In this document: positions 44,801 to 56,710 of the stretch, piece after piece | Position numbering within the stretch: position 1 is the first letter of the stretch | How the letters are laid out: the number at the start of each line of letters is the position of its first letter | DNA from: Stenocarpella maydis | Lineage: Eukaryota; Ascomycota; Sordariomycetes; Diaporthales; Diaporthaceae | DNA length: 64,000 bases | Assembly: GCA_002270565.1 (NCBI GenBank) | Contig: NQMI01000026.1 | Location: 124,001-188,000 of the forward strand | Direction of reading: 5' to 3' | The notes under the pieces: generated by a model | Seen by the model: the letters and a program-made list of their open reading frames with translations, nothing else | Told to the model about the DNA's origin: nothing | Databases searched by the model: none | Position numbers and translations under genes: made by a program

Positions 44801-45231
44801 AACGTGGGATATATTGCGAGGCAGGAATATCCGAAATCGCGGCCGGAGCAACCAAAAGGCCCCCCTCTGGGCGTGCGGCTTGTAGCTGGGTCAAGGGAGA
44901 AGTTGCGCCACGGCTTGTACTTGGTTGTGGACAAAGGTGCAATGCAAACTCCCGGCCGCGGGCCTCAAATGGGTGGTGCTTGGGCGGGGCGTGTAGGCAG
45001 GCGGCAAGAGGACGTCACACGACGGGGTACGAGTACAATATAGTGGAGGGTAGGGGCAGTTAAAGAGAAGAGTGGACTGCCAGGGAGGAGGGTGGGATAT
45101 TGTTTCTAGTGCGCGTGCTGAGGAATGCCTATGACGCGAAGCGAGAGGAGGGGAGAGGTGGGGAGGAGGCCAGCCGGGGGAGGAGGCGGTTGAGTTGAGG
45201 TAGGAGACTTGCCTAATCGATTATACGACAT
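41875..45231 (-). CDS. chitin synthase, class I/II type
   Basis: This processive membrane glycosyltransferase makes beta-1,4-linked GlcNAc chains for the cell wall. The exons are 45213-45231 (19 nt), 44568-44770, 43471-44514, 42671-43410 and 41875-42610, 913 residues in all. Family motifs are IDAGTKPG (DxD-like), the [19 protein letters not shown] block, [11 protein letters not shown] (EDR) and [10 protein letters not shown] (QRRRW). Five or more C-terminal membrane helices follow. The [17 protein letters not shown] and [12 protein letters not shown] opening is of class I/II rather than class III type; I favour class I. The usual N-terminus (MSYNRL then DDDYYDHH) is only obtained if the first intron (44771-45212, 442 bp) uses a GC donor, GCAAGT. 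Otherwise the start would be the internal ATG at 44744. Confidence 0.92.
44771..45212 (-). other. GC-AG intron 1 of chitin synthase
   Basis: The donor reads TTAG|GCAAGT and the acceptor CTACTACAG|ACGACG. A GC donor followed by AAGT is the known consensus of rare GC-AG introns spliced by the major spliceosome. The join keeps phase (19 nt, then AC) and yields the acidic, Tyr-rich N-terminus common in this enzyme class. At 442 bp it is several times longer than the other introns here. Confidence 0.75.
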
Positions 45232-48200
45232 GGTTGTTGTTGCTTGGAGCTTATCCGTCACCAGTCAAGGGTCGCAAAGGTGGGCGTATATTGGGTCACA
45301 ACCAAGTCCGAAGCCCACAGTCTGCCGCGTGGTGATGGCTTGTGTCAGAAGTTGTCTTTGGCCGCTGACCCCAACAGGACCCCTTTGGATTGTGCCAAGG
45401 GTGGTGCTTGGTGGAGTGTGGAGCGTGCCCGTGGCAGAGACTGACTGAGGACGACGGGCACTGACGGCGGTTTCGAAAAGGGCGCTGCGGTCGGCTGCGG
45501 TGGTTTGAGCCCCTATCCCGTGTGGTACCTCTGCGCACCTGTGATCATGCGAGGAGCCGCGATGCTTGCCCTGCTTGATTGCACAGCCGGGAGAAGACAG
45601 TCTGGTTCGGATGATGGCTGGGGGTTACAATCACAACCGTCGCAGGCGTGGTCTGGAAGTCTCTGTCTGTGTGGGCAATCTAGCAAAGAGGGAGAAAGGA
45701 CAGGGAAGAGTTCCGCGCAGCCACGATGTCGAGTCGGCTGGCCACGACGCTGGAGAGCTACAACGACTATGGCTAGGCCGAGGCTCTGGCTGGCTGGTTG
45801 GATTGATGAAGGGGCCGGCTCGAGATCAACGAGGCCGGGGAGGAGGAGGCGTTTCAGGCTCACAGGGGAGGCGCAGTAAGCTACCCGTGACGTCGCCTGG
45901 GAGGGAGCTGGCCGGGGGGGTCCCTTGGGCCTGCCTTGGCACCTCATTGGCCCGTGCAGAGGCCCAGTGGGGGTGAGGCAGGGACATCAAGATGATACCA
46001 AATTTCCTGTGTGCGGGCCAGCCCAGACTCTGGTACCTTTTATTATTGCGACCGTAGCAATGCGCATGCCCGTGATTTCAGCATGGCTGATAAGTGCCCG
46101 TAGCTGATACATAGCAATATCTGCCGGCCTCCAAAACCTTGGTATAGTGTTGCTTCCTATAAGTATCACCGTTATCGACAGCATCCCAGCTGGTCGGCCT
46201 TGGGTGTTCTTGAGTCGCTGCAACCCTGTTTCGTCACCCTCATGCGGGCGCCCTCCTATTTCATTTCTCCCACATGTAAAGTGTCTGCCGTCAGTGACCA
46301 ATCCGAATACGTCGCAAGGCGCAAACGCGGTGGGCGTGCTGCGGGAGGGCGTCTACCGCGGCAGTCCACGAGAAGGAAAAAACGAATTGTTGACGGGCGG
46401 TTGCGTGAGCAACCAAGGATCACAAAGGTGGGGCAGCGAGACAGGCCACGGTTGGCAGTGGCCAACTGCGTCTCACGCAAGCATCGGAATCAAGCCGATT
46501 CCCAGGCAATGTTCCCCACAGTGGGTTATGTCGGGCGTGGCATTCAGCTTGTCGAGGATGGACGCTGCAGTGCCGTTGGGCGAGGCGGCGTGTGGCGCGG
46601 TCGTCGTTGCTGATAGCGACAGACATACACGGACCTGCGCGTGCAGCTCGCAAGCTATAACCACCCCTGGTCATCGTCCCAAGAGCCGACCGGACTGAAA
46701 TGCAGATCCCACCCCGGCTCTTCCAGCAGGCGTGGCAGAGGCGGAGAGAACGTCAGCTTCCAAAATAGCAACACCAACACGCCACAGCTCCATCAATGCC
46801 GTTGCAGGAACTTCGCCGCCACCTTCGGCACCTCCAGGGTTCCGGCCCCAGGGTTCCGGGATCCAAGACAGCCACGGCACAGGCCAGTCCAGTCAACAAG
46901 GTTGCCTCCTCGTCGTCACAAGAGCTCCCCACAATATGCACGCCCTGCGCCTCACTTGTTTCCCACATCCGCCAGCTTCCAGGCAATGCTGCTGTGCTGA
47001 TTAGACAATATTTGTATCTACTACGCCACCGCAATAGGCAGCTCTGCCGCACCTCTAGGCTCCCTCAGGGAAGCCACCATATGGCGTCCACCGGTTTCTC
47101 CCGAATCTCTCTTGCGTCCCATCGTCCGACGAGGATGGCACTGGGTCGCCCGAATCCTGACGTGCTCTATTCCCGCCCTGCTTGGGTCCGTTGGTGGGCG
47201 GGAACAGTCATCTGGATCATCGCAGGGCCTCCGAATCCCCCGGTTTGATCACCAAACAAATGAGGTTCAGATAGTCTAAGATGGCCTACCACAGAGCATA
47301 CAACTTCCTCCCCTCGGTAACTACCTATACTATGTTTGGTTTGCCAGAGTCGACAGCTCCTCGAACCGTGCAAGTTGGCGCATAACTAGTCAGCCACCCA
47401 TACCGGCCCCACGGGTCTTGGGGTCAATTGCTAAGAGAGGCCGGGCCTCGCGCCGTGGCCCTGACCACTTTGCTCCAAACATGTCGAGACCCCAGGCCTT
47501 TAAAGCAGCCTTTGGTGGCCAAATCCTTGGTCGAGACCCACGCGCGTGCTCTTGACCTGGTATATCCCCTGGCATTGCGAGCTCAAGCCTGTCGAAGCCT
47601 CACCTACGACTCCTCAACGATTGCGAGGCATATTCAGCAAATCCATTCTTACCATACTGCCTGATGCAGTGTTGCTCTCTGTGTCTAAGGTTATAGCAAT
47701 GCTGGCAGATCCATGCAACTGGGCCGCCACTACTAAAGTGAACCCCCAAGAGCTCGGGACCGCATGCGGTGTGTGCTGAGTCAAGTTTTACACACGTCTT
47801 GATTGTGCAGGTAATGGAATTTGGATGTAACCTTCGAATGACATTGTTACTAAGGTGTCTTCGGTTGCTAGCTACCTATGCTTGCGGAAATACACGGGAC
47901 CAGATTCAACCGACTCAACAGTGCTATCTATATCTGCAAAAGTCTATGTAATACACGATGCGAGTCATGACGAGTCTGAGCTGAGTAGCAGGTTTGCCTT
48001 CTGTATTTCGGAAGAATGTCAGGCTAACGTTGAATAGACCCTTGTATTGAAAATTAACTCTGGTGATTGCTGTCTTGAGGGAATACTTCTCTCATCCCAA
48101 TAATGCAAGCCTGGCTGCCTCTATGCGGCACACAACGCTACCACAACCACCAACTGCCCAGTTGCTGCTGCGCCAAGGCTGTGGCCATCACATAGTACAT

Positions 48201-49202
48201 TGTACATCTATCGGTGGCTGAGGTTGGACTCAGCTATTCTGCGACCAGCAGTATTGGAATGCGCATCCTCTACAACCCACAGGGATTACAAACGTTGATT
48301 CTCTTGTACCGTTTTATTCATCCGCAGTGCATATCCCTATTAGGTATCTTCTTCTAGCAATTCCCATACTAACAGTACTTTAGGGCTATAAATAGTAATA
48401 AATATTATCATTTCTATTGCTATTACCGTTATTTTATTCATCGCTAATATATATATATATATATATATCAAATTTATTACTAACATTAATAGATCTCTCC
48501 TAGGCTTAAGGAAGTATAAGATATAGTTATAACTACCTAAAAAGTTATACCTTTAGAATTTTTATTATAATTACTTTATTTAATACTGAGGTATGTTTAT
48601 AAGTATAGTAATTGCTACTTATTAGATAATTTATTAGATTCTATAGACAACTGTTAAGAAAATAATGTTGCTTTTAATATGATTGCATTTGACCCACTAT
48701 GGTGATGAAGGTCACGATTTAACGTTTGTGTTCCCTGTGGAAACTACGGGGTCCCCTGTTCGTACCTGCAGCTACCCCAGATCCACTCTGGCGCAGCCGA
48801 ATCGGCACCGACACTTTTTTCCCACCTGAGGGTGCCATCTGCAAACGAGCAGCAGAGACGCTGCAATCGGTAGACTGCGTTAGGCTATAGTAAAATTTAT
48901 TTATGGGTGCTTGCATAACTGGGCCAATGGCAATTGGAACAAATTTGGTGTGCCAAAATTGCCAGGCCGCATCTTTGCGGTTGGTTGGTTTGTTTACCAT
49001 GTACCTCGAAGCCTGCTTCGTTTGCCTCTTCTCCAGTCGTAATGTTCAAGGAATTCATTTTCCACTCACCACCCACTTGGCCCCAGCCTCATTGGCCCAA
49101 GGGAATCAACACGAGACCTCCTCCCCATTTCTGGTTTCGTCACCGTGGCAAAGTGCATGACCCCGGACCACGTCTTCTTGACAACCTTTCCATCCCGTCA
49201 AC
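45232..49202. other. long intergenic, divergent between chitin synthase and the J-domain gene
   Basis: About 4 kb without a gene I can support. The first part is the chitin synthase upstream region. Base composition falls from about 47.7 kb, and a short RIP-like AT-rich patch lies at 48360-48690. The rest has short frames only. Confidence 0.5.
48360..48690. repeat. short AT-rich, RIP-like remnant
   Basis: Composition and TpA-rich steps resemble the 1-11 kb block. An (AT)n tract lies at 48445-48469. It is too short and degraded to assign to a family. Confidence 0.55.
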
Positions 49203-51036
49203 ATGTCCCCTTCGCCTTCGTTCGACTTCTATGCTGAGCTGCAGGTTGAGCCTACAGCCTCCTCTGCTGAGATCACTGCCGCATACAGGCGCCTGGCGAG
49301 AATTCGCCACCCAGACAAGAACCCTGATAATCAAGAACAAGCCACGACCATTTTTCAGCGGCTCCAGCTGGCATACGAGACTCTGTCCGACCCTGACAAA
49401 CGCGAGCTATACGACAACGGTGACCTATGGGATGATGATGACGACGCGGCCGGTGGTGGGCATGGCGGCGCAGCTTTCTCTCCATTCCCGTTCTCCTCAT
49501 TTTTTCATTTCTTCTTTGCGTCTCGCATCTTTCGCGGGCCATACCCGACCGAGTTCCGGGATCATCAACCAACTTACGACGATTTGAGAGCGCAGGCTGA
49601 GGCCGAGCGCGTGCGGCGAGAGGAAGCATTCAGAGCAGAATGCAGGAGAAAGGAAATCCAGCGCCGCGAGGCCGAGGAGGTTCGCCGACAGGCAGCAGAG
49701 AAGAGCGAGGCCTTGGAGAGACATCGTCTCCAGGATGAGGAGCGGAAGAAGCAGGAGAAGCGATGGGGTGAGGTGGGAGCTGTCTCTGATGTTGAGAAGC
49801 TCCGGGCCTGCCTGCACTCGAATTTTTGTGACAAGATCCAGTATACCAAAGAAGTTCAAGTGTACCACATGCCAAGCCAAGCGCGGCATGACCGCCTTCG
49901 AATGCCCTCACTGCTCAGTCCTTCTTTGCCAGTTGTGCGTCACAAAGTTCTCCGAGAAGCGCAAGAAACTGGGGATGCGAGAGCAGATGGAAGAGGCTGA
50001 TACATCCAACAACTCTGCTGAAGTGGACAGCAAGCCCACCACTGGCAAGCCCCATGCTGACCAGCCATCAACCGAAAATCCCGCTACCAACAAGCCCAAG
50101 AACAAGAAGTCCGGGACAAGAAAGTCGTCCAAACATACTTCCAACTTAGGCAAGAGTAGCAACGCCAATGGGAAAAATGCGGCAGGCTTGAGCAAAGCAG
50201 ATGAGGATGAGGCAGCACTTTCTCGTACAGGGCTATACGCTTCTGATAACCCATTTGCCATCCTTGAGAATGTTCAGAAGACTGCACCTCTAACGGCCGA
50301 CAGGTCTGTAACAGATACTACCGCCACTACCCAGGCCGCCACTCCTCTCTCTGCCGCGCGCGCTGACGGTGTCAATGGCGACAATGGAAAACCAGCTTCT
50401 ACGAGCGAGTCAAAGAAGAAGAAGAGGCAGGACAAGAAAATAGACGACGACGAGAGGATGAAGGAGAATGTCAGCCCCAAAGTCAAGAGCCAACAAGCCA
50501 GCAGTGGTACTCCCGTCCAGCCCAAGTCGGCCACTGAGCGCGATGGACAGACTGCAGATCCAGTCCCAAGCTTTACCATTTCCCAGGGTGAGGTTCGCGA
50601 AGACGTGTCTAATAACAGCACCAAGCACTTTGTGAACCCCAACGCGGGCATCAAGCCGCAGAAGGCGAAAGCTCACGGCGCTTCGTCTCGTCAAGAGAAG
50701 CCGAAGGGCCCAGGTCGAGACCCCAAGGCAGGAGCAACAGGCGCTTACATTCGAGCTTCAGGTTCTCTCCACAGGCTCACTGCTGGTGTTCTCGGTCAGG
50801 CAATGGAGAAGTTCGGGGCCGTGAAGTCCCTGAAGATCACAAACAAGAGGATGGGCATCGCCCACATCTATTTTCAGGAGCACGACGGCCTATGCCGCGC
50901 CATCGCGGCATCTCCCGTGGTCGCCGGCGAGCAGGTCACACTTCACGTGGCGGAGCTGATCCACTGCGAGACATGCGGCAAGACAGGCCATGTTGCTGAG
51001 CGCTGCCGGGCTGCAAAGAGCGAGAAACATGCATGA
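49203..51036 (+). CDS. J-domain protein with zinc ribbon, RRM and zinc knuckle; one-base frameshift
   Basis: Residues 1-70 are a J domain (FYAELQVEP..., with the Hsp70-stimulating HPD in RHPDKNP). A Phe/Gly-rich link and a long charged coiled coil (about residues 120-190) follow. A Cys-rich module with a CLHS motif then FKCTTC, FECPHC and CQLC probably binds zinc. A long Ser/Thr/Lys-rich linker leads to a C-terminal RRM-like fold (around residues 510-595) and a CCHC knuckle (CETCGKTGHVAERC). The frame changes by one base at about 49846-49853 (ACCAAAGAAG). Reading ACC-AAG-AAG would join KIQYT directly to KKFKCTTC and give 610 residues in one frame. I see no GT-AG intron that repairs this without losing the CLHS part. 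An RNA-linked co-chaperone role is inferred only from the domains. Confidence 0.75.
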
Positions 51037-51780
51037 GCACACTTTTTGATGCCTGTCTCGATTCCGCATGGCAACCCCAACAGCTGACTTGAGGATATTG
51101 TCCGATACTGGGCTACGAGTTCATGGTAGATATGATGGGTTTGACGACAATGATGATGAGTGGGTGCGAGGATACTGAGACGGGCTCCTGACGATTAGGT
51201 AGTATGCATTCGGTGCCCACAGAACCGCAGCTAATGACTGCAGACGCCCAACCAGCAAGTCGTTGACGAGATTGTTTTGGTTTGGATCAAAGATCCACAT
51301 AGATGCCACTCGTTATCGGAGTGGCGTTTGACGCAGCGGCAGGGTGGCAGCTGGCTAGTTTGCTCTCCACGATTACTGAGGATAATATCAGCTGTCTTCC
51401 TATCTAAAAAATGGCTTTTTGTACATTTCCTGTGGTCTCTTTCTCGTCTACCGAAAGAAACCGGATCCCGAGTGACCCCGACTTCACGGCCACTTAGTTG
51501 TGCGACCGAAGTCACCGCACGGTTGCACTGTTGGATGGGGCGTATTGGCTGATATATATTCCGACCTGGGGATATGAATATTATTTTACTCTTGTTTTGG
51601 GAATTTGGCTTGAGGCGAGGTCAGGGCTTGACCTAGATGGAAAGATACAATAATGCCACTTGCTCAGACGTAGCACGCTTGCTCATATCACGGCTGGTGA
51701 CACATTCAGTAATATTTTCGAGGCCGTGCAAGTTCATACACAGGCCTTGTTCCATAGAAAAGTGCCCACCATCACATCCC
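51037..51780. other. intergenic
   Basis: About 740 bp between the J-domain gene and the tyrosinase relic. Nothing was recognised. Confidence 0.5.
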
Positions 51781-53010
51781 CTACTCGTCAACGTAACAGA
51801 ATGGTCCCGCCGTCGTGCTCAGCAGCTCCTCGATATGCTTACACAGGCAAGCAGGCAGCATAGCCGTATTGCACGTGGTCGTCAACCGTGGCATTAGGGC
51901 TGATGGAGTCATTGAGGAAGATCCCAGCAGCGCCGTGGCCCAGATGCCTCTTCCGATGCGGGACTCCAGTTCATGCATCTGTCACAGCCACCACACGCGG
52001 TCCATCATCGAGTGGTGAAGGTAGGATGCAGATTCTCCAGGCTAGACGTACAGGTCGCGGCCTGGATACCCATACATAAAGAACTGTCGAGCGTGTCAGT
52101 GAATACGTAAATTGACTAGATTCTCGGCAAGAGAATACTAACCTCCGCCGTGCACGCCCAACGTTGTCCCGCTAGGTACCTGCACGCCTGTCTAGCCCTA
52201 GAAGAGAAGTTGCAAGGTAGCCCTGTCGGTGTAGTCCTGGACGGCGCTCAGGGCGTTCCTCGCGTTGGCGGAGGGATTGCCGGCAGTGAAGTAGCCGTCT
52301 CTGAATATGAATATCTCTCTGGAGTCGAATACCGGGGAGGAGTGTAGGCCCGTGATGGCTGTCTTGGACCACTTGCAGCTTTGTGGTTAACTGTCAGTCT
52401 TACTTAAGTACCACGCACTGCGGCTGAATTGCGTGGACGAAAAATTCAACGCGTGCGGGCAGCTTCCCCTGGCGCCCGCATTCATCGCTCGATGCTTTTT
52501 CAAAGAAATCGATGAAGTACCGGTGCCATGAGGTAAAAGGTGCCGGTATTGTGGATGGTGGTGGTCTGATTCATTCGTATTGAAACAAAATCGTTGGATC
52601 TCGTCTTTATAGTATCAATGATTCCAGACTTGAGCTCAAAGGGAGCAAGGGTAAGTGTAAACTGAAGACATTTAACAGCCCTAATGTAGTCCTTTCCCCA
52701 TCTATGTCGCGACAATCCCCCTGCATCAAACCGCTCGGTCATAGGCTCTGCGGTTAGAAAAGTAACTCTGAAAGTCAGAACGACTCATCACTTATTACGA
52801 ATCCTGACATTAACCTCGGTACAGCTCTCATTACTCTTCTTGAGGTCATCCACTGTAGTTAATCAAGCAGAGTCGAAAAGGCCTTGAAATTCGGAATGGA
52901 CATCATAGTTACTTGGCTGAATTGCTGAACAGTCTAAAAGGCTCTACACGGGCGGGTACCACCGTAAAAGCCTGCAAGAATAGAACAGCGAGACTTCTGG
53001 ACGGCATCAT
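51781..53010 (-). pseudogene. decayed tyrosinase (type 3 copper oxidase)
   Basis: The minus strand preserves a near full-length fungal tyrosinase in broken pieces. A signal-peptide-like start (MMPSRSLAVLFLQAF) lies at 53010. A VDDLKKSNESC piece follows, then YIRAVKCLQ and a stretch ending MNQTTTIHNTGTFYL. A frame change follows, then WHRYFIDFFEKA (CuA), LHSSPVFDS, GTTLGVHGGG, and YLHHSMMDRVWWL (CuB). The C-terminus reads TTAGPFCYVDE. Lesions: at least two frameshifts in the N-terminal half, TAG within the segment preceding PGESA (about 52048), TGA after WWL (TGG to TGA) and loss of the first copper His (SIRMNQ where SIHMNQ is expected). Some changes are RIP-like, others are not. Introns were not resolved. 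Confidence 0.82.
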
Positions 53011-53768
53011 GAGTTGATGCCGAAAATCAGTGCTGTTGTGGAAGGATTGTCACTGCAGTGAAATTAGGAACTCTTTGCACACCGATCTTTGGGCACTTCT
53101 CATAGGGCCACGGGAGCACCATATCAAATCCGATAGTATCAAGACATTGGGGGCCGCGACGGCTTAAGGCAAAATGTCTGCTGCTCATGCAGGAATAAGA
53201 CTTGGTATTAGCAACTCAAAACAAAGGCTCTAGACGCCATGTATTTATCCTCTTGTATTCTGCAGTCTGCTGGTCCCTGAGGCTCCTCCGATTGGACTCA
53301 ACAAGGCATGGCGCAGAAGTAGTGAAGGCCGGAAAGAAAATGACCACTCAGATAATTGTGTAGTATGGCCGGCGGAAAATTGGCCTCAGAACATGGCGGA
53401 AATATCGGGGGCCTGAGTCCTCATCTCGGAAGAAGTCTTATCTGCAGGTCGCACCGTTGGGACATGGAGCACAATGTCCCTGCCCCACGATAATGGGGTT
53501 TTGTGCGTATCACTGCTGACTTCTTGTGCTAATCAGCTCGTTTGTTGGTATCGCGCAAAGAAATTGGAAAGCGTCTCCTACCGCCTCCCTTTGTCTTTAG
53601 TCAGATTTCTAAATTGCGGCTCGCTTGGATTCTAACTTCGTGACAAGACTTGGTATGAACTCCTGTCCCGCCTAAACAAACCTCCTGAGGCTTTCGGGTC
53701 CCGAGACAGACACACAAGATTGAACATTTTGCGACTGCAAGAGCACATTCCTAGAGCTTATAATATCC
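53011..53768. other. intergenic
   Basis: About 760 bp upstream of the tyrosinase relic. No gene was recognised. Confidence 0.5.
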
Positions 53769-53947
53769 TGGAACCTCAACGCCAACCGCCGGACACAAAT
53801 ATCGCTCATGGCCGTGCTCGGTGCCGCCTCGACCATCAAGACGGTCCATTTGTACAATCTCGGTGACTACAGCGACTGGCTGTGGGATCTACGCAACATG
53901 TCGATCTGGCCCGAGCATTCGGGTGCTTGTGGCCGCGTTAGGCGCTG
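53769..53947 (+). pseudogene. relic of a fungal rhodopsin-domain gene
   Basis: A short plus-strand frame reads WNLNANRRTQISLMAVLGAA, then STIKTVHLYN, then a Trp-rich DYSDWLWDLRNMSIW. This matches the segment between helices 5 and 6 of fungal rhodopsin-domain proteins, the same segment that in the intact gene at 37.4-38.8 kb reads IDRYEKIGLCVAMSLG...VRTWHM. No further exons could be traced on either side, and the frame stops at 53947. It is probably a fragment left after deletion. Confidence 0.6.
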
Positions 53948-55116
53948 ATTATATTACGACGGAACCGCTGCTGTTGGGATGAAATAATGTGACGCACTAA
54001 CAGACTATGACCGAATCCACGGTGATAACTGCTAGTGCCCTCAGGTTCCCGGGCGCCAAGCTGTCAGGCTTGCAGGGCTGTTGACCGTCGGTATACTCCG
54101 ATGCAATGGTGCTCGAGTGCAGCGTCGCGGGAGGACTAGGAGTCTCTTGGAGAATCACCAGATACTCGGCAAATGCAGGAAAGACCTGGTAGGACCCGAG
54201 GCTGAGGCTCCGCAAGCAGCTCCCCTGCCCCGGCCAACAAGCAGCCACGTGTTGCAGAGACAGAGTCCCAGAGCTGTGGTAGTGTATGTAAGTAGATATG
54301 CACGTGCAGGGCGGCGCATTGTGAGGTAGGGTGACCCGGGAGGGCGGTACTGGAGGCAGAGGCTGTGCGTCAGACTGCTTTGGGCCAGTGCGGCCCTCTG
54401 GGGAAGGCCTGCCCCGTTGGCGGCGAGGCCCGATCAGCCCATGATGAGCACCTTGTCACTCGATTCCCGCCCGCCGTCTGCCCATTCCATCCTTCTATTT
54501 TTCGACGCTCCGCCGCGCGCAGATTGCCTGCCTGCACATCTGCTCACCCACTTGTCCGGGTGGCATGATGGCCTCGCGCAGGCTCATGCCTGGTCCTCAC
54601 ATGGCCTGCGCAGTACCCAAGCCAAGGTGCTAAATTCGTGTTTGTGGAGATTTGCCCACGAGAAATACTCGCCGGCCATCTGCCCGTACGAGTATGGCCG
54701 GCCCCCTGGGGAAATTCTAGCACATGGGAAAGGGAAGCCTCGTCCGGCTGAGTTCAGCCTTGGAAGCCGTGGGTTTATAAGACGGCGACGGCAACCTGCT
54801 TGTGGCATGTTGTTTCTGTCTTCTCCTCTCATCGTCGAGCAACAGCCCTGAACAAGAAGAAACCTCCAACCAACCTCTTTGTACTATCTACTTCCTAGTC
54901 TCCCCAGTGTACCGAATATCTGAGACCAAGAGTCTCCACACAAATCATACCGTACCTGCAGCACCAGAGCTCGCATACTCGCACGACTCTCTCGCCACCC
55001 GCCGGATCAGACACAGGCCAGTGACACCACTGCGGTTCAGATCGCAACCCAATCTCGAACTCTCAGCTCGCACAAGGACACTCCCTGTCGTTAGAACACC
55101 ACTGCCACCACACAAT
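53948..55116. other. intergenic and 5' leader of the small mitochondrial-like gene
   Basis: About 1.2 kb without a recognisable gene. The pyrimidine-rich, CA-rich last 300 bp look like a promoter and leader. Confidence 0.5.
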
Positions 55117-55470
55117 ATGTCGCCCATCGTCGCCCGCGCTGCCGTCCGCGCCTCCACCCAGGCCCAGGCCACCAGGCAATTCTCGGTGATGCGCACAATG
55201 CGCAACGTCGCACGGTCCTTTGAGCCTCACCCATTCCAGCGCCTGCCCGTCTCCAGCCAGACGCAGAGCCCCAGCTGGGGTAAGCTGGCCAACCGGGTCG
55301 GATCCCAGGCCGTCGTGTAAGTACTGAATCGCAACCATGGGCCGCACAGGCTAGAACCTCTGGTGCTGACATTGATCCCTTCTTCAAGTTACGCCGGCGG
55401 CATGACAGTCATTCTGGGCTGGCCACTCTTCGCCTCCAAGGCCCTGAACGGCAGCATTGGCGCTTTATAA
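55117..55470 (+). CDS. small single-pass protein with a mitochondrial-type leader
   Basis: Exons 55117-55316 and 55389-55470 join in phase to 93 residues. The N-terminus is rich in Arg, Ala and Ser with no acidic residue for the first 35 residues (MSPIVARAAVRASTQAQATR), as in matrix-targeting presequences. The C-terminal 25 residues form one hydrophobic helix (YAGGMTVILGWPLFAS). The intron falls just before this helix. Size and layout resemble small accessory subunits of the respiratory chain or ATP synthase, but I do not recognise the family and make no specific assignment. Confidence 0.72.
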
Positions 55471-56710
55471 GTGGTCCCTCTCAACCTCTCGGGATCGACA
55501 GGGCGGGAAATCAAAGATAACTGGAACCAGGGCAGTATATCTGCACGGCACTCTGCCTATCACAGATATTGCATAGTTCTCGGCGTTCTGGGATAAGGGG
55601 GGGAACACTTTGTGATTGAGTTTTAGATACCACAATACTTCTATTTACTTTGTTCAGACCGATTATCACGTATTTCGTAAACTCTCTTCTGCTTTCATCC
55701 ACTGCTGCCGCGCAACTTGCATAGCGCAGTCAGATTTGAATCTGGGTTCAACCTGCACTGTCGGCGAGGAGTTTGGTCGTGGTGTTTCGGAAGCTAATAA
55801 ACAACCTCGGAAGGCTTGTTCTGACTAATTGCCTACCTGGAGCTGAAAATAGTGCAATTATGCTAGCACTCCAAATAACATTCCAAGACATGGTCCTCAA
55901 ATCCCATCTCAACCAGACTCCTGCTCACATGTGATCCTGCCGTGAGATCATAATAAAGCTGACTTATATCCAACTGTATTCAGCAGCCTGGGCCACACGA
56001 GATGTGAGCCCAAGGCCAATCGAGACGGGGCTCAGGGAAACTCCGGCCCTGCAGTTCATCTGAACATACTGGGCGTTTCCAACGGTCTAGTAAAGACCCC
56101 GGCAAGGATATCATCTGGCAAGCCCCGCGTCTACATACATTGCCTAAGTATCCATCCTCTGTTGTTTCCTCACTCTGCTATCCCATGCTTGTGAGAGCCG
56201 TGAGTGAGCTGCAGCCCGGCAGCCTGACAGCTGAAACATGGGCAGCATGTGGCCCAGGCTCCTCGGGAAGCCAATCCAGTCACCCACCAGCCACGCTAGC
56301 CTGGGCACCCCTGTTGATGTGTTTGGCGAACGTTGTTTGAATCGCGTCCTGCGGCTCGTGCCAGTTGACCTTCTGCCGCCCAAGAGCAGGCGAAACACCA
56401 CGAACCGCCACACACAGCACCTCCGCCACGAACGAGTCGACCCGCGATCGCGTCCCGTCTCGGCGCACTGTTTCTCTTGTACCTGGCCGCGTCATGACGA
56501 GAGACCCGACGTGAGTCGCCCAGAGAGAGAGCCCCAAACGACGCGACAGAGCTGGCACCTAGCCCCCCCCCCCTGGCAGAGCGGTGACCAGCTTGCGCCC
56601 CCGACACGCACGCCTACACCGGGGCGAAGGTGTACCTACAATCGCTAGCTACTTGCCCCATCTGGTGAATCTGTGAGGGGAGGAGAAAGCTCTAATCGGA
56701 GATACCAAAG
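55471..56710. other. intergenic, ARP1 upstream region
   Basis: About 1.2 kb without a recognisable gene. A C-rich run lies at about 56563-56573. Confidence 0.5.
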
